64,000 nucleotides of DNA. Source: Aestuariivivens sediminis (GTDB taxonomy: Bacteria; Bacteroidota; Bacteroidia; Flavobacteriales; Flavobacteriaceae). The notes beneath the pieces were generated by a model. It made no database searches and was not told where the DNA came from. It saw only the letters and a list, made by a program, of their open reading frames with translations. The stretch spans positions 62,001 through 126,000 of the forward strand of contig NZ_JAKMCP010000002.1 of the NCBI RefSeq assembly GCF_022662105.1, written 5' to 3'. This document shows positions 1 to 8,807 of the stretch, in pieces (within the stretch, counting starts at the first letter, position 1; each line of letters opens with the position of its first letter). The position numbers were made by a program, and so were the translations under genes.

Positions 1-489
1 ATTTTTAAGATTTCTACCGTGGAAGATTCGCTCATACTCAGAAAAAAAAGTTCCAATGTAAAGATTATCCCAAACGATCCGGTTTTAAAATATTTCATTA
101 AACGACTGTATGTCACTGTAACGGACAGCTCGAATATGGGAGTTGGTATTGCCGCACCCCAGGTAGGAATCCTAAAAAACATTATCTGGGTGCAGCGTTT
201 TGATAAAGACGACTTCCCTTTTGAGGTGTATTTAAATCCCAAAATCATTACCTATTCGGAACAAAAGCAAACATTTAGAGAAGGTTGTTTGTCCATACCT
301 GACAGATCGGAAACTCTAAACACCCGTGCCTTTTCCATTGATATTGAATATAATACCGTTGAAGGGGATCATAACACAGAAACTGTAGAGGGGTTCACCT
401 CAGTTATATTTCAGCATGAGATTGACCATTTAAATGGTATTTTATATTTAGACCACCTGGAAAAGGAAAGGCTTGACACCTCACCTTAG
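1..489 (+). CDS. def: Peptide deformylase, 5'-truncated by window edge
   Basis: Predicted metalloenzyme that removes the N-formyl group from nascent proteins. All three family motifs are visible: GIAAPQVG (motif I), EGCLSIP (motif II, with the metal-binding Cys) and HEIDH (motif III, with two metal-binding His and the catalytic Glu). The frame is open from base 1. The first in-frame start is a GTG at 19, which would give 156 residues and cut into a strand that family members normally carry. I therefore treat the gene as entering from outside the window. Many flavobacterial relatives carry a lipoprotein signal, but that part is not visible here. It converges on gldC with no clear terminator between them. 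Confidence 0.9.
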   Translation: MFKISTVEDSLILRKKSSNVKIIPNDPVLKYFIKRLYVTVTDSSNMGVGIAAPQVGILKNIIWVQRFDKDDFPFEVYLNPKIITYSEQKQTFREGCLSIPDRSETLNTRAFSIDIEYNTVEGDHNTETVEGFTSVIFQHEIDHLNGILYLDHLEKERLDTSP

Positions 490-569
490 GATAAAATCAC
501 ATCACCTTGAACTTCCTAAAACCAGTAATACACCATTGGAAACTTAACATGCCTTTGCGCCTAATGTCC

Positions 570-908
570 TTATTTTTGATTTAATTCCAATTTTTCAGCA
601 AAGTAATCGCAAAAGTCCTTCATGGTAGCGGTCATTTTTTCATCCTGAGTAGCACGGTTATACGTATCGCTCATCGCTACCAATGTTTGATGAAAAAACA
701 CTTTCATCTCATCTATGGGCATATCCTTAGTCCACAAGTCGATGCGCAAGGTTTCTTTAGTTTTGTTATCCCAGACCGCCAACATCATCGCTTTGGCTTC
801 TGCCTGAGCAATACCTCCATCGGGTGCAGACCAATGTAATTTTTCGGGCACACGATTTTCATCCAGTTCAATATTCAATTCAATTTTAGATCTTTTTAGT
901 TCAGCCAT
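570..908 (-). CDS. gldC: Gliding motility protein GldC
   Basis: A 112-residue soluble protein recognised as GldC of the Bacteroidetes gliding apparatus; the fold is compact and has no signal peptide. GldC is known as an accessory factor whose loss impairs gliding only partly, and its biochemical role is not settled. Its ATG overlaps the TAA of gldB by one base (TAATG), which implies translational coupling and one transcript gldB-gldC. The gene is full length, and the start is fixed by the overlap. Confidence 0.93.
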   Translation of the reverse strand: MAELKRSKIELNIELDENRVPEKLHWSAPDGGIAQAEAKAMMLAVWDNKTKETLRIDLWTKDMPIDEMKVFFHQTLVAMSDTYNRATQDEKMTATMKDFCDYFAEKLELNQK

Positions 909-1870
909 TATTTCCTGGGTTTAAACTTTGAGTTAATGAAAATGTCTTCAGGTCTTTTTGCGAGCATATCCCTTAATGGGACCCGATTTTTATCCATATA
1001 AGCCCTTACAATTTGCCATCCTATATATTGTCCTAACCGAGCCGGTGAGTTATTATCAATCTCCTCCAAGTAAAACTTTGTAAAAGGTGCAGGATTAATA
1101 AACCGGTTGGGTAATTTTGAATCGGTACTATACAGCAATTCTCTCTCAATAAAATAACGCCAAATGTAACTTTCGTTAGCCTTAGCCCACTGCAATTCTT
1201 CTTCTGTATATCCAATGCGTTCAGCTTCCGATTTAAAAGGAATCATCACATCGTTAAAATAGAGGATCTTTCCAAAATAAATCATTTCATCTAACAAGGT
1301 TTTGGGTTGCGATTGATGGATATATTTTTTGGCATAGGCATTAGACAGATCAACCACTATTTGTTCTTTCTTTAAATTTGAAGCTATAAATTTTTGTATA
1401 CCGGTATAAAACTCATGGTCACGCCCCAGATAAGTATCAATGGACAGCAAGGCAATCGTATCCGTAAGAATCACTTTATTTCTGTAATCCACCATAGAAG
1501 TAGTGGTAATAACACGAGGCGGGGTAAACTCTGAAAAATAATATTTTAAATGATTGAATAAGGATTCTATCTCCATTTCAATAGCATTGAAATTTGGAAA
1601 TATCTTCTCTACTTCCGCAAATAACTGTTGCTGAAGGGTATCCCGCATTTGAGTAACCCAAAATGAATCCGGATATTTTTCGGCAAACATGAACGGATAC
1701 CCTTCTTTCAACTCATTTAAATCTTCAATATTGGCATGCGCAAATAATAGGTCAAAGCGCTCTACAGTGATATCTGTACCAATCTCTTGTATATCTCGTT
1801 CTAAACTACTGTCTTTTTTGCAAGAAAATGCAGCAAAAATTATAATGAAAAGTATTCCTAATTTCTTCAT
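908..1870 (-). CDS. gldB: Gliding motility lipoprotein GldB
   Basis: A 320-residue lipoprotein required for gliding in flavobacteria. A signal peptide of about 16 residues ends in the lipobox FSC, placing the acylated Cys at residue 17, followed by a long soluble domain rich in aromatic and charged residues. Nothing catalytic is evident. Gene order gldB-gldC, transcribed away from nadE, is what I expect in Flavobacteriaceae. It shares an intergenic region of about 90 bp with the divergently transcribed nadE. Confidence 0.93.
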   Translation of the reverse strand: MKKLGILFIIIFAAFSCKKDSSLERDIQEIGTDITVERFDLLFAHANIEDLNELKEGYPFMFAEKYPDSFWVTQMRDTLQQQLFAEVEKIFPNFNAIEMEIESLFNHLKYYFSEFTPPRVITTTSMVDYRNKVILTDTIALLSIDTYLGRDHEFYTGIQKFIASNLKKEQIVVDLSNAYAKKYIHQSQPKTLLDEMIYFGKILYFNDVMIPFKSEAERIGYTEEELQWAKANESYIWRYFIERELLYSTDSKLPNRFINPAPFTKFYLEEIDNNSPARLGQYIGWQIVRAYMDKNRVPLRDMLAKRPEDIFINSKFKPRK

Positions 1871-1916
1871 ACCAAACTTAAACGATATAATCTTTTATAT
1901 ATTGAGGTGTTTCTTT

Positions 1917-1924
1917 TATTTTTG
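1917..1924 (+). promoter_or_regulatory. Candidate -7 element for nadE
   Basis: TATTTTTG matches the Bacteroidetes TAnnTTTG element exactly and lies 39 bases before the nadE ATG at 1964. No good TTTG element sits 17-21 bases upstream, so only half of the promoter is supported. Confidence 0.4.
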
Positions 1925-1963
1925 TTTGCAAATGTACCATTCTTAGAATTAAAACAGCTTAAA

Positions 1964-2761
1964 ATGCAAACAGAAAAAGTGGTGGACCATATTGTGGATT
2001 GGCTAAAAAATTACGCCAGCCAGGCAGGTGTTGAAGGATTTGTTGTGGGTGTTTCCGGAGGTATCGATTCTGCAGTTACTTCAACACTGTGTGCTAAAAC
2101 CGGATTAAAAGTTTTATGCTTGGAAATGCCAATCCATCAATCCGAATCTCAGGTTAATAGAGCTTTAAATCATATCGATTGGTTAAAATCTCAATATAGT
2201 CAAGTTCATATTGTACAAATTAATTTAACACCTGTTTTCGATAGCTTAATAGCGGCATTACCCAAAGTTCACAAGGAAGAAGAAAGGTTTATGTCTTTAG
2301 CCAACACAAGGGCCAGATTACGAATGACAACTCTATATTACTTCGCCGCTTTAAATAAACTACTGGTTGCGGGAACCGGTAATAAAGTTGAAGATTTTGG
2401 GGTTGGATTTTTTACAAAATATGGCGATGGTGGTGTAGATTTGAGTCCCATAGCAGATTTGCTAAAAACAGAAGTTTATGAAGTTGCTAATTATCTGGGT
2501 ATTCACAAAGATATTATTGATGCCCCTCCAACAGATGGCCTTTGGGGTGACGACCGAACCGATGAAGATCAAATTGGAGCGTCATACCCAGAATTGGAAT
2601 GGGCCATGCAAATGGATAAAGAAAATAAGACCTCTACGGATTTTATAGGACGCGAACAAGAGGTGTTTAAAATATACAAGCGCCTAAATATTGCGAATAA
2701 ACATAAAATGGATCCCATTCCGGTTTGCACTATCCCTAAGGAATTGATTAATTCGTTGTAA
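1964..2761 (+). CDS. nadE: NH3-dependent NAD+ synthetase
   Basis: Amidates nicotinate adenine dinucleotide to NAD+ using ammonia and ATP. The PP-loop SGGIDS lies at residues 31-36, with further conserved blocks TRARLRM, GTGNK and GDGGVDLSPIADLLK. With the ATG at 1964 the protein has 265 residues, the size of the stand-alone ammonia-dependent form, and no glutaminase domain is fused. An upstream in-frame ATG at 1907 would add 19 hydrophobic residues unlike the family and would lie before the candidate -7 element, so I reject it. Divergent from gldB. Confidence 0.93.
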   Translation: MQTEKVVDHIVDWLKNYASQAGVEGFVVGVSGGIDSAVTSTLCAKTGLKVLCLEMPIHQSESQVNRALNHIDWLKSQYSQVHIVQINLTPVFDSLIAALPKVHKEEERFMSLANTRARLRMTTLYYFAALNKLLVAGTGNKVEDFGVGFFTKYGDGGVDLSPIADLLKTEVYEVANYLGIHKDIIDAPPTDGLWGDDRTDEDQIGASYPELEWAMQMDKENKTSTDFIGREQEVFKIYKRLNIANKHKMDPIPVCTIPKELINSL

Positions 2762-2812
2762 ATTCTCAAAAAAGTATTATCTTTACATTATAGCTTGAGT
2801 CTCTCAACCAGA

Positions 2813-2838
2813 CATGATCATACCTCCTTATGATTATG
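2813..2838. promoter_or_regulatory. Inverted repeat upstream of response regulator
   Basis: Two 10-base arms, 2813-2822 and 2829-2838, form CATGATCATA / TATGATTATG with a single G-T pair and a 6-base spacer. The repeat sits 20 bases before the start of the response-regulator gene and downstream of a near-consensus -7 box (TATCTTTA, 2778-2785). It could be an operator or an mRNA hairpin. There is no T-tract, so it is not a good nadE terminator. Confidence 0.35.
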
Positions 2839-2857
2839 ACCTAAAAAAGCTAAAAAT

Positions 2858-3487
2858 ATGATAAAATTATTAATAGCAGACAATCACCCCATAATCAGAA
2901 AGGGGCTTGAATTACTATTATCTTCATCTTCCAATATTAGTATCGTAGGAAGTGTTGATGATGGAGAAGCCATACTTGAATTTGTTAAAAACAATCCTGT
3001 TGACGTCATTTTAACCGAAGTTAATTTCCCAAAATTGAATGGATTAACTGTTCTTAGATATTTAAAAAATGACTATCCCGATATTAAAACCATCATCTTT
3101 ACCGGAGAACCGGAGGAAGTATACGCGATAAACGCGATTAAAGCCGGAGCCTGTGGTTTTATATCCAAAACCGTAAATATCATTACGATTAGTGAAGCCA
3201 TTACTAAAGTTTATGATGGTGGTATCCATTTGAGTAATGAACTTACTCAACAATTGGCCTTCGGCGCTCGCAACAATAAATCCGGTAGATTTTATAAAAA
3301 ACTTTCCACCAGAGAGGCAGAAGTGTTAAAGCTGCTCACCATTGGCAAAAAGAACAAGGAAATATCCAAGGAACTGGATATAAATGAAAAAACCGTAAGT
3401 ACTTACAAGGCTCGATTAATGCGAAAACTTAAAGTAAATAATTTGGTTGATTTAGTCAATCAGGCTAAATTATCCGAGCTAGATTAA
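2858..3487 (+). CDS. LuxR/NarL-type response regulator with Glu at the phosphoacceptor position
   Basis: A 209-residue DNA-binding regulator with a receiver domain at about 1-120 and a LuxR-type helix-turn-helix at about 145-205 (STREAEVLKLL, KEISKELDINEKTVSTYKARLMRKL). The conserved switch Thr (FTGE) and Lys (SK) are present. The residue that should be the phosphorylated Asp is Glu54 (codon GAA at 3017-3019, context ILTEVNFPKLNG). The acidic pair is D8-N9 rather than Asp-Asp. No histidine kinase gene is adjacent. It may act without phosphorylation, with Glu mimicking the active state; that is inference. Its target is unknown. Confidence 0.88.
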   Translation: MIKLLIADNHPIIRKGLELLLSSSSNISIVGSVDDGEAILEFVKNNPVDVILTEVNFPKLNGLTVLRYLKNDYPDIKTIIFTGEPEEVYAINAIKAGACGFISKTVNIITISEAITKVYDGGIHLSNELTQQLAFGARNNKSGRFYKKLSTREAEVLKLLTIGKKNKEISKELDINEKTVSTYKARLMRKLKVNNLVDLVNQAKLSELD

Positions 3488-3490
3488 TTT

Positions 3491-5449
3491 TTAAAGTACC
3501 CGATTTAGTTTTCTGGATAGTAACATCTTTAAGCTGGAATAATCTTTAACTTCCTCAAGTATATTTTTATTTGAATTGGACTTGTCCTGTTCGGTTTCTA
3601 TCTGAAATTCTTTTACTTTTTTGTCAATTAAAAAACACCTTAAATTTAATATGGTCTCACTAACTAACTGGGAAATGGTATGCCTTTTTTCCTTCGGATA
3701 AATATTCATACGTTGCCAGTTATCCAGATTATAACGTTCATCATCCATTAAAATCGAAGTAATTTCGATGGCCATCTCTTTGTCAACGGAATTTATAAAT
3801 GTTTTAAGCTCAAAATCAGCGTTTTGATTTAAAGCATCAATGATGGTATAATACAAACTTTTGAATTTTTCATTAGTAAATTCCATTTCATCATCCTGAA
3901 GATCCAAATATACTTTTTCAAAAACTTTCGCATTGTGAATTACAGGCTCTAAGACTAACTCTCCTTTATCATTTTCCTTCAGTATGAGGTCTTCAAAATC
4001 CTCCGCTTTATTGCCATAAAGCAACAAGATTTCAATAATTTTTCGTTCCAGGACATATTGCACATCTACCTTTCCAATGGGTTGACTGTGTTTTATAACC
4101 TCGAAGGCTTTTTGTTCTGCTTTATATTTTTTGTTTTCTTCCTGATACTCCTTTTTGTTAATCTGTGCCAAGGTACTAAACAATACGGCCTCGCTAATAT
4201 CCATAATTCGAGCACATTCCCGAAGGTATATTTCTTTTTTTATCCGATCTGGAATTTTAGAAATACTGTTTACAATATCCCTGACAGTATCCGCTTTTTT
4301 AATGGGATCGTTTTTGGAATCTTCATATAAGACGGATGCTTTGAATTGGATAAAATCTTTCGCATGCTCTTCCAAAAAAAGTGAGAGTTCCTCAAATGAA
4401 TTTTGTTTGGCAAAGCTATCGGGGTCTTCTCCCGCAGGAAATGAACACACTTTGACATTCATTCCCTGCTCCAAAATGAGATCAATACCCCGTAAGGAAG
4501 CTCTCATACCCGCCGCATCGCCATCAAATAATACCGTAATATTTTTTGTAAGTCTATTGATCAACCTAATTTGTTCAGGTGTTAATGCCGTACCCGATGA
4601 AGACACGACATTTTTAATTCCCTTTTGATGGAATTGAATAACATCGGTATATCCCTCTACCAAAAAACAATTATCCTCTTTCGCAATACTTTGCTTCGCA
4701 TGAAATATACCATAAAGCACTTTACTTTTGTGGTAAATATCACTTTCGGGTGAATTCAGATATTTCGCCGCTTTATTGTCTTTTACGAGGATCCGCCCTC
4801 CAAAACCTAACACCCGACCACTCATACTCTTAATAGGAAAAATAACCCGTCCTTTAAATCTATCGAACCGCTTATCATCCTTCACAATGGTCAAACCTGT
4901 TTTTTCAAGAAAATCAATATGATATCCCTTTTTTAGGGCTTCATCTGTAAATGCCTGCCATTCGTTTAATGCATATCCTAAATTGAACTTTTTAATGGTT
5001 TCATCGGAAAATCCACGTTCTTTAAAATAGCTTAAACCAATAGATCGGCCCTGATCAGTTTTATGAAGGATCTTTTGAAAATAATCATTTGCAAATTCAC
5101 TCACTAAATAAAGGCTTTCTCTCTCATTGGCGGCTTCCTTTTGTTCATTGGTTTGTTCGGTCTCCTCTATTTCGATGTTATACTTTTTTGCAAGATATTT
5201 TATGGCCTCAGGGTAGGTAAAATGCTCGTGCTCCATTAAAAAGGTAACCACATTACCTCCTTTACCACTTGAAAAATCCTTCCATATCTGCTTAACCGGA
5301 GAAACCATAAAGCTTGGAGTACGCTCGTCGCTAAAGGGACTTAATCCCTTGAAATTACTACCTGCTTTTTTGAGCTGTACAAAATCACCAATGACTTCCT
5401 CAACACGGGCTGTCTCAAATACTTGATCTATGGAAGATGGTGCTATCAA
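3491..5449 (-). CDS. dnaG: DNA primase DnaG, lacking zinc ligands
   Basis: Synthesises RNA primers at the replication fork. The 652 residues contain an N-terminal zinc-ribbon-like domain (about 30-95), the catalytic core, and a TOPRIM domain with the EGYTDV Glu and the DGDAAG acidic motif. The C-terminal helicase-interaction region follows. The zinc ribbon keeps its framework (TPSF, KGGN), but its ligands are replaced: the expected CPFH is S37-P-F-S40 and the expected CFGC is D58-F-S-S61. It converges on the response-regulator gene, with only 3 bases between the stops. Confidence 0.95.
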   Translation of the reverse strand: MIAPSSIDQVFETARVEEVIGDFVQLKKAGSNFKGLSPFSDERTPSFMVSPVKQIWKDFSSGKGGNVVTFLMEHEHFTYPEAIKYLAKKYNIEIEETEQTNEQKEAANERESLYLVSEFANDYFQKILHKTDQGRSIGLSYFKERGFSDETIKKFNLGYALNEWQAFTDEALKKGYHIDFLEKTGLTIVKDDKRFDRFKGRVIFPIKSMSGRVLGFGGRILVKDNKAAKYLNSPESDIYHKSKVLYGIFHAKQSIAKEDNCFLVEGYTDVIQFHQKGIKNVVSSSGTALTPEQIRLINRLTKNITVLFDGDAAGMRASLRGIDLILEQGMNVKVCSFPAGEDPDSFAKQNSFEELSLFLEEHAKDFIQFKASVLYEDSKNDPIKKADTVRDIVNSISKIPDRIKKEIYLRECARIMDISEAVLFSTLAQINKKEYQEENKKYKAEQKAFEVIKHSQPIGKVDVQYVLERKIIEILLLYGNKAEDFEDLILKENDKGELVLEPVIHNAKVFEKVYLDLQDDEMEFTNEKFKSLYYTIIDALNQNADFELKTFINSVDKEMAIEITSILMDDERYNLDNWQRMNIYPKEKRHTISQLVSETILNLRCFLIDKKVKEFQIETEQDKSNSNKNILEEVKDYSSLKMLLSRKLNRVL

Positions 5450-5642
5450 AATATAAAGTTATAAGAACTGTAAAAATAGTATAAACTATTGATTTTAGAA
5501 ATTATCCAATCTATGAAAATATATAATTCGCAGATTAATTCACACATGACTATTGTCATATTTTAAAAAGTAAGTACCAATTATCTTTACGTCATGGATT
5601 ATTTATTTTTCAATAAATCTTATTACCGTAATTTATTAAGCC

Positions 5643-6023
5643 ATGGCCGAAACTTCAAAAACAGCAACTACCTTAAGAATACTATTGGGATTATTTTTAA
5701 TAATTTATGCACTTAACCAATTTTTTCATTTTATTCCATTTACTTATGGTGAAATGCCTGAAAACACCCGGGACTTTATTGATGCCGTCGTTGGATATTT
5801 GCCATACTTATATATGTTTGAAATAATTATTGGATTTTTATTGGTATTTAATAAATGGACACCATTTATTTTAATCGTGCTGTTTCCACTCTCTATTTCA
5901 TTTTTAATTTTTAATCTCTCAGACAATGATTTAAGTAAAACATGGACGGCTTTAATTGTTGCTGTCCTTAATATTTTTCTTTTGTATTATCATAGAAATA
6001 AATATAAACCATTGTTTTCCTAA
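5643..6023 (+). CDS. Small DoxX-like integral membrane protein
   Basis: A 126-residue protein with about four predicted membrane segments (roughly 10-32, 47-67, 70-92 and 98-118) and a Lys/Arg-rich C-terminal tail. The pattern, including a Phe/Pro-rich loop after helix 1, resembles DoxX-type membrane proteins, but I see no catalytic motif. It is a single gene between divergent dnaG and the ATP-grasp cassette. Function unknown. Confidence 0.75.
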   Translation: MAETSKTATTLRILLGLFLIIYALNQFFHFIPFTYGEMPENTRDFIDAVVGYLPYLYMFEIIIGFLLVFNKWTPFILIVLFPLSISFLIFNLSDNDLSKTWTALIVAVLNIFLLYYHRNKYKPLFS

Positions 6024-6049
6024 CTGATTAAGACCCGATTAATAGCAGA

Positions 6050-6083
6050 AGCAGGCCATGGATAAAGTTCTATTGCCTGCTTT
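6050..6083 (+). terminator. Hairpin after the DoxX-like gene, possible terminator
   Basis: AAGCAGGC (6050-6057) pairs perfectly with GCCTGCTT (6076-6083) across an 18-base loop, 27 bases after the stop codon. The loop is long and the downstream sequence is only moderately T-rich, so termination is uncertain. Confidence 0.35.
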
Positions 6084-6365
6084 CGTATTTTAAATTCTTT
6101 CGTAAGCAAAAATTCTCTACCCCAAAACACATCTAACAACCCTATTACAAACGACTTTTTAAGAATGAAAAGCCGTGACCAACTCCATGGATAAACGCTT
6201 TTTTTTATTTTATTTAAAAATTCAGAAAATAACGCTGAAATCTACTTGTCTGATATCATAAAATGCATAAAATATAATTAAAACAATTTATTTTATTTAA
6301 TTCTAAAATTATATGCAAGAAAAAATACAAAACATTGATTTATTCATTTACAAATAAGAATTTTA
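6084..6365. other. AT-rich intergenic stretch
   Basis: Very AT-rich DNA between the DoxX-like gene and the ATP-grasp cassette. I see no ORF or RNA gene in it. Only the promoter at its right end is recognisable. Confidence 0.5.
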
Positions 6366-6395
6366 TTGAATTTTTAATAAAAAATACTATATTTA
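6366..6395 (+). promoter_or_regulatory. Candidate promoter of the ATP-grasp cassette
   Basis: TTG (6366-6368), a 19-base spacer and TATATTTA (6388-6395) fit the Bacteroidetes TTG-N17-23-TAnnTTTG pattern with one mismatch. The ATG follows 16 bases later, giving a very short leader. Confidence 0.5.
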
Positions 6396-6411
6396 GAAAA
6401 AGGAAAAGATT

Positions 6412-7854
6412 ATGACCAATGAGACCTTATTTTCTTCATATAGTTTACTTCCTGACACTTGGGATGAGATGTATGCTAGTAAAACGAAAATTCGACAACA
6501 ATATGATTTAATAAGTTCTTTTCTTAAAAACACCTCCCCTGAGGTTCTTTACAAAAAAGAGGAGCTTTCCAAACAATTGTTCATGAGTCAAGGGGTAACC
6601 TTTACCGTATATAATGATAATGAAGGTATTGAGAAAATATTTCCTTTCGATATCATTCCAAGAATAATTACCTCAAACGAATGGCAAAAAATAGATAAGG
6701 GCATAAAACAACGTTTAAAGGCACTTAATTTATTTATTAAAGATATATACCATGAACAGTTTATCCTGAAGGATGGCATTATTTCATCCGAATTAATTTA
6801 TGCCTGTCCAAATTACCTCAGGGAAATGGTTGGGGTTAATGTCCCTTATGATATTTATGTACACATTGCCGGGGTGGATTTAATTAGAAATAATGATGGT
6901 GAATTTTATGTACTCGAAGATAATTTAAGAACCCCTTCCGGTGTAAGCTATATGTTAGAAAACAGGGAGATTTCCAAACGGATTTTTCCAGGTGTTTTGC
7001 CAAAAAATGGCATCCGATCCGTATCAAATTACCCCAATATCCTTTACAAAAAGCTGAGTGAATTATCAGATCAAAACAATCCTAATGTGGTTTTATTAAC
7101 ACCGGGTATATACAACTCCGCTTATTACGAACATTCTACCTTAGCACGATTAATGGGCATTGAGTTAGTTGAAGGTAGCGATTTGGTGGTAAAGGATCAT
7201 TTTGTTTATATGAAAACAACGAATGGCCTTAAACGGGTTGATGTCATTTATAGACGCGTCGATGACGCCTTTTTAGATCCCCTAGAGTTTAATGCCTCAA
7301 GTACGCTGGGTATAGCCGGTGTCATGGCATCCTATAGAAAAGGCAATGTTAATATTGTTAACGCTCCCGGTACCGGTGTAGCCGACGATAAAGCAATTTA
7401 CGTTCATGTCCCGGATATGATAAAATATTATTTAAATGAGGATCCTATATTAAAGAATATAGAAACTTACCAATTGGCCATTCCTGAAGACTACGATTAT
7501 GTTAGCAAAAATATAGAGAAAATGGTGATCAAGAAAACCGATGGCAGTGGCGGCTACGGTATGCTAATGGGACATGAGGCCTCTCAAAAGGAGATCGAAG
7601 ATTACTTAAAGACGGTTCGTGAAAATCCATCCAATTTTATTGCACAACCAATCCTGAGACTGTCGACAGCCCCATGCAGTATAGATGGCGTCCTCTCACC
7701 GCGCTGTGTAGATTTAAGGCCCTTTGCTCTCTCTGGAAAAGATGGTATAGACATAACACCAGGAGGCCTTACCCGAGTGGCCCTTAAAAAAGGATCTTTA
7801 GTGGTAAACAGTTCTCAAGGAGGTGGAAGTAAGGACACCTGGGTTATCCAATAA
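6412..7854 (+). CDS. Circularly permuted ATP-grasp type 2 protein
   Basis: A 480-residue protein of the circularly permuted ATP-grasp family (formerly DUF404/DUF407). Signature blocks are the FYVLEDNLRTPSGVSYMLENR-like stretch near residues 163-185, the glycine-rich KKTDGSGGYG near 373-382, and the C-terminal LRPFAL and GGLTRVAL blocks. The family is predicted from comparative genomics to form amide or peptide bonds on an unknown substrate. It is the first gene of a tight three-gene unit: the alpha-E gene starts 17 bases after its stop. No signal peptide, so probably cytoplasmic. The substrate cannot be read from the sequence. Confidence 0.9.
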   Translation: MTNETLFSSYSLLPDTWDEMYASKTKIRQQYDLISSFLKNTSPEVLYKKEELSKQLFMSQGVTFTVYNDNEGIEKIFPFDIIPRIITSNEWQKIDKGIKQRLKALNLFIKDIYHEQFILKDGIISSELIYACPNYLREMVGVNVPYDIYVHIAGVDLIRNNDGEFYVLEDNLRTPSGVSYMLENREISKRIFPGVLPKNGIRSVSNYPNILYKKLSELSDQNNPNVVLLTPGIYNSAYYEHSTLARLMGIELVEGSDLVVKDHFVYMKTTNGLKRVDVIYRRVDDAFLDPLEFNASSTLGIAGVMASYRKGNVNIVNAPGTGVADDKAIYVHVPDMIKYYLNEDPILKNIETYQLAIPEDYDYVSKNIEKMVIKKTDGSGGYGMLMGHEASQKEIEDYLKTVRENPSNFIAQPILRLSTAPCSIDGVLSPRCVDLRPFALSGKDGIDITPGGLTRVALKKGSLVVNSSQGGGSKDTWVIQ

Positions 7855-7871
7855 TAAAAAATAGAAAAAAC

Positions 7872-8798
7872 ATGTTAAGTAGAGTAGCAAATAATCTCAT
7901 TTGGTTGGACCGTTATATGGAACGAGGTAACAGCATTGTAAGTTTACTTAAAGTAAATTTTTATGCCAATCAAGATTCTCCGGAGTTATTTCCATGGGCT
8001 CCCATTATAAAAAATTATACGGATTTCGACAACCCATTCACCACCGAAGATGCCATAGAATGTATTGATTATATGGTTTTTAATCCCAATCACAGTAATT
8101 CTATTTTAAATATTGTAACACGAGCCCGCGAAAATGCAAGAAGCGTTCAGGAGCATATTTCAAGGGAATTATGGCTATGTATCAATAATTATTTTCTGTT
8201 TTTGACGGACAAGACCTTATCCAAGAAAATAAATGATGAAGACCCTGTGGCATTCCTGGAAAAATTGAAGAGTTTCCATCTCACCTATCTTGGGACTATG
8301 GACACTACCCAGGAACGCGGTGCGTCCTATAATTTCATGAATGTTGGCAAATTTCTTGAACGGGTTATTCAAATTTCCGATTTTACCGCTTTAAAACTAG
8401 TAAAAATAGCAACCACTTCGGATAGTTTAGAGCAATCATTCTACTGGAAAAACTTGCTACTCTCTATTGGGGGCTATCAATTGTATCTCAAAAAGCACAA
8501 ATCTACTTTTAATGAAAACCATGTCATTACTATGGTTTTTAAAGATAAATTATTTCCGAGATCCGTATTATATTGCATCGACAAACTCAACAAACATATA
8601 CAAATGCTCATCGAAATTCAAGAGCTTGAAAAAAATAATTTGGATTTTTTGATTGGAAAACTTGAAAGTACAATAAAATATACTACTATTGAAAGTATTA
8701 ACGAGCAGGGACTTGAAAATTTTATCAAGGACATCAAAGAAGACATTAAAAGTATTTCACTAAGTATTAATACGGTTTATTTTTCCTATTCCAGCTAA
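7872..8798 (+). CDS. Alpha-E domain protein (DUF403)
   Basis: A 308-residue, mostly alpha-helical protein opening with the family signature MLSRVANNLIWLDRYMERG. It also carries the conserved ARENARSVQEHIS and ERVIQISD blocks. Alpha-E proteins nearly always accompany circularly permuted ATP-grasp proteins and are thought to act with them, but no activity is established. Spacing is 17 bases to the upstream ATP-grasp gene and 9 to the downstream transglutaminase gene. Confidence 0.9.
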   Translation: MLSRVANNLIWLDRYMERGNSIVSLLKVNFYANQDSPELFPWAPIIKNYTDFDNPFTTEDAIECIDYMVFNPNHSNSILNIVTRARENARSVQEHISRELWLCINNYFLFLTDKTLSKKINDEDPVAFLEKLKSFHLTYLGTMDTTQERGASYNFMNVGKFLERVIQISDFTALKLVKIATTSDSLEQSFYWKNLLLSIGGYQLYLKKHKSTFNENHVITMVFKDKLFPRSVLYCIDKLNKHIQMLIEIQELEKNNLDFLIGKLESTIKYTTIESINEQGLENFIKDIKEDIKSISLSINTVYFSYSS

Positions 8799-8807
8799 TC
8801 AAATAAA

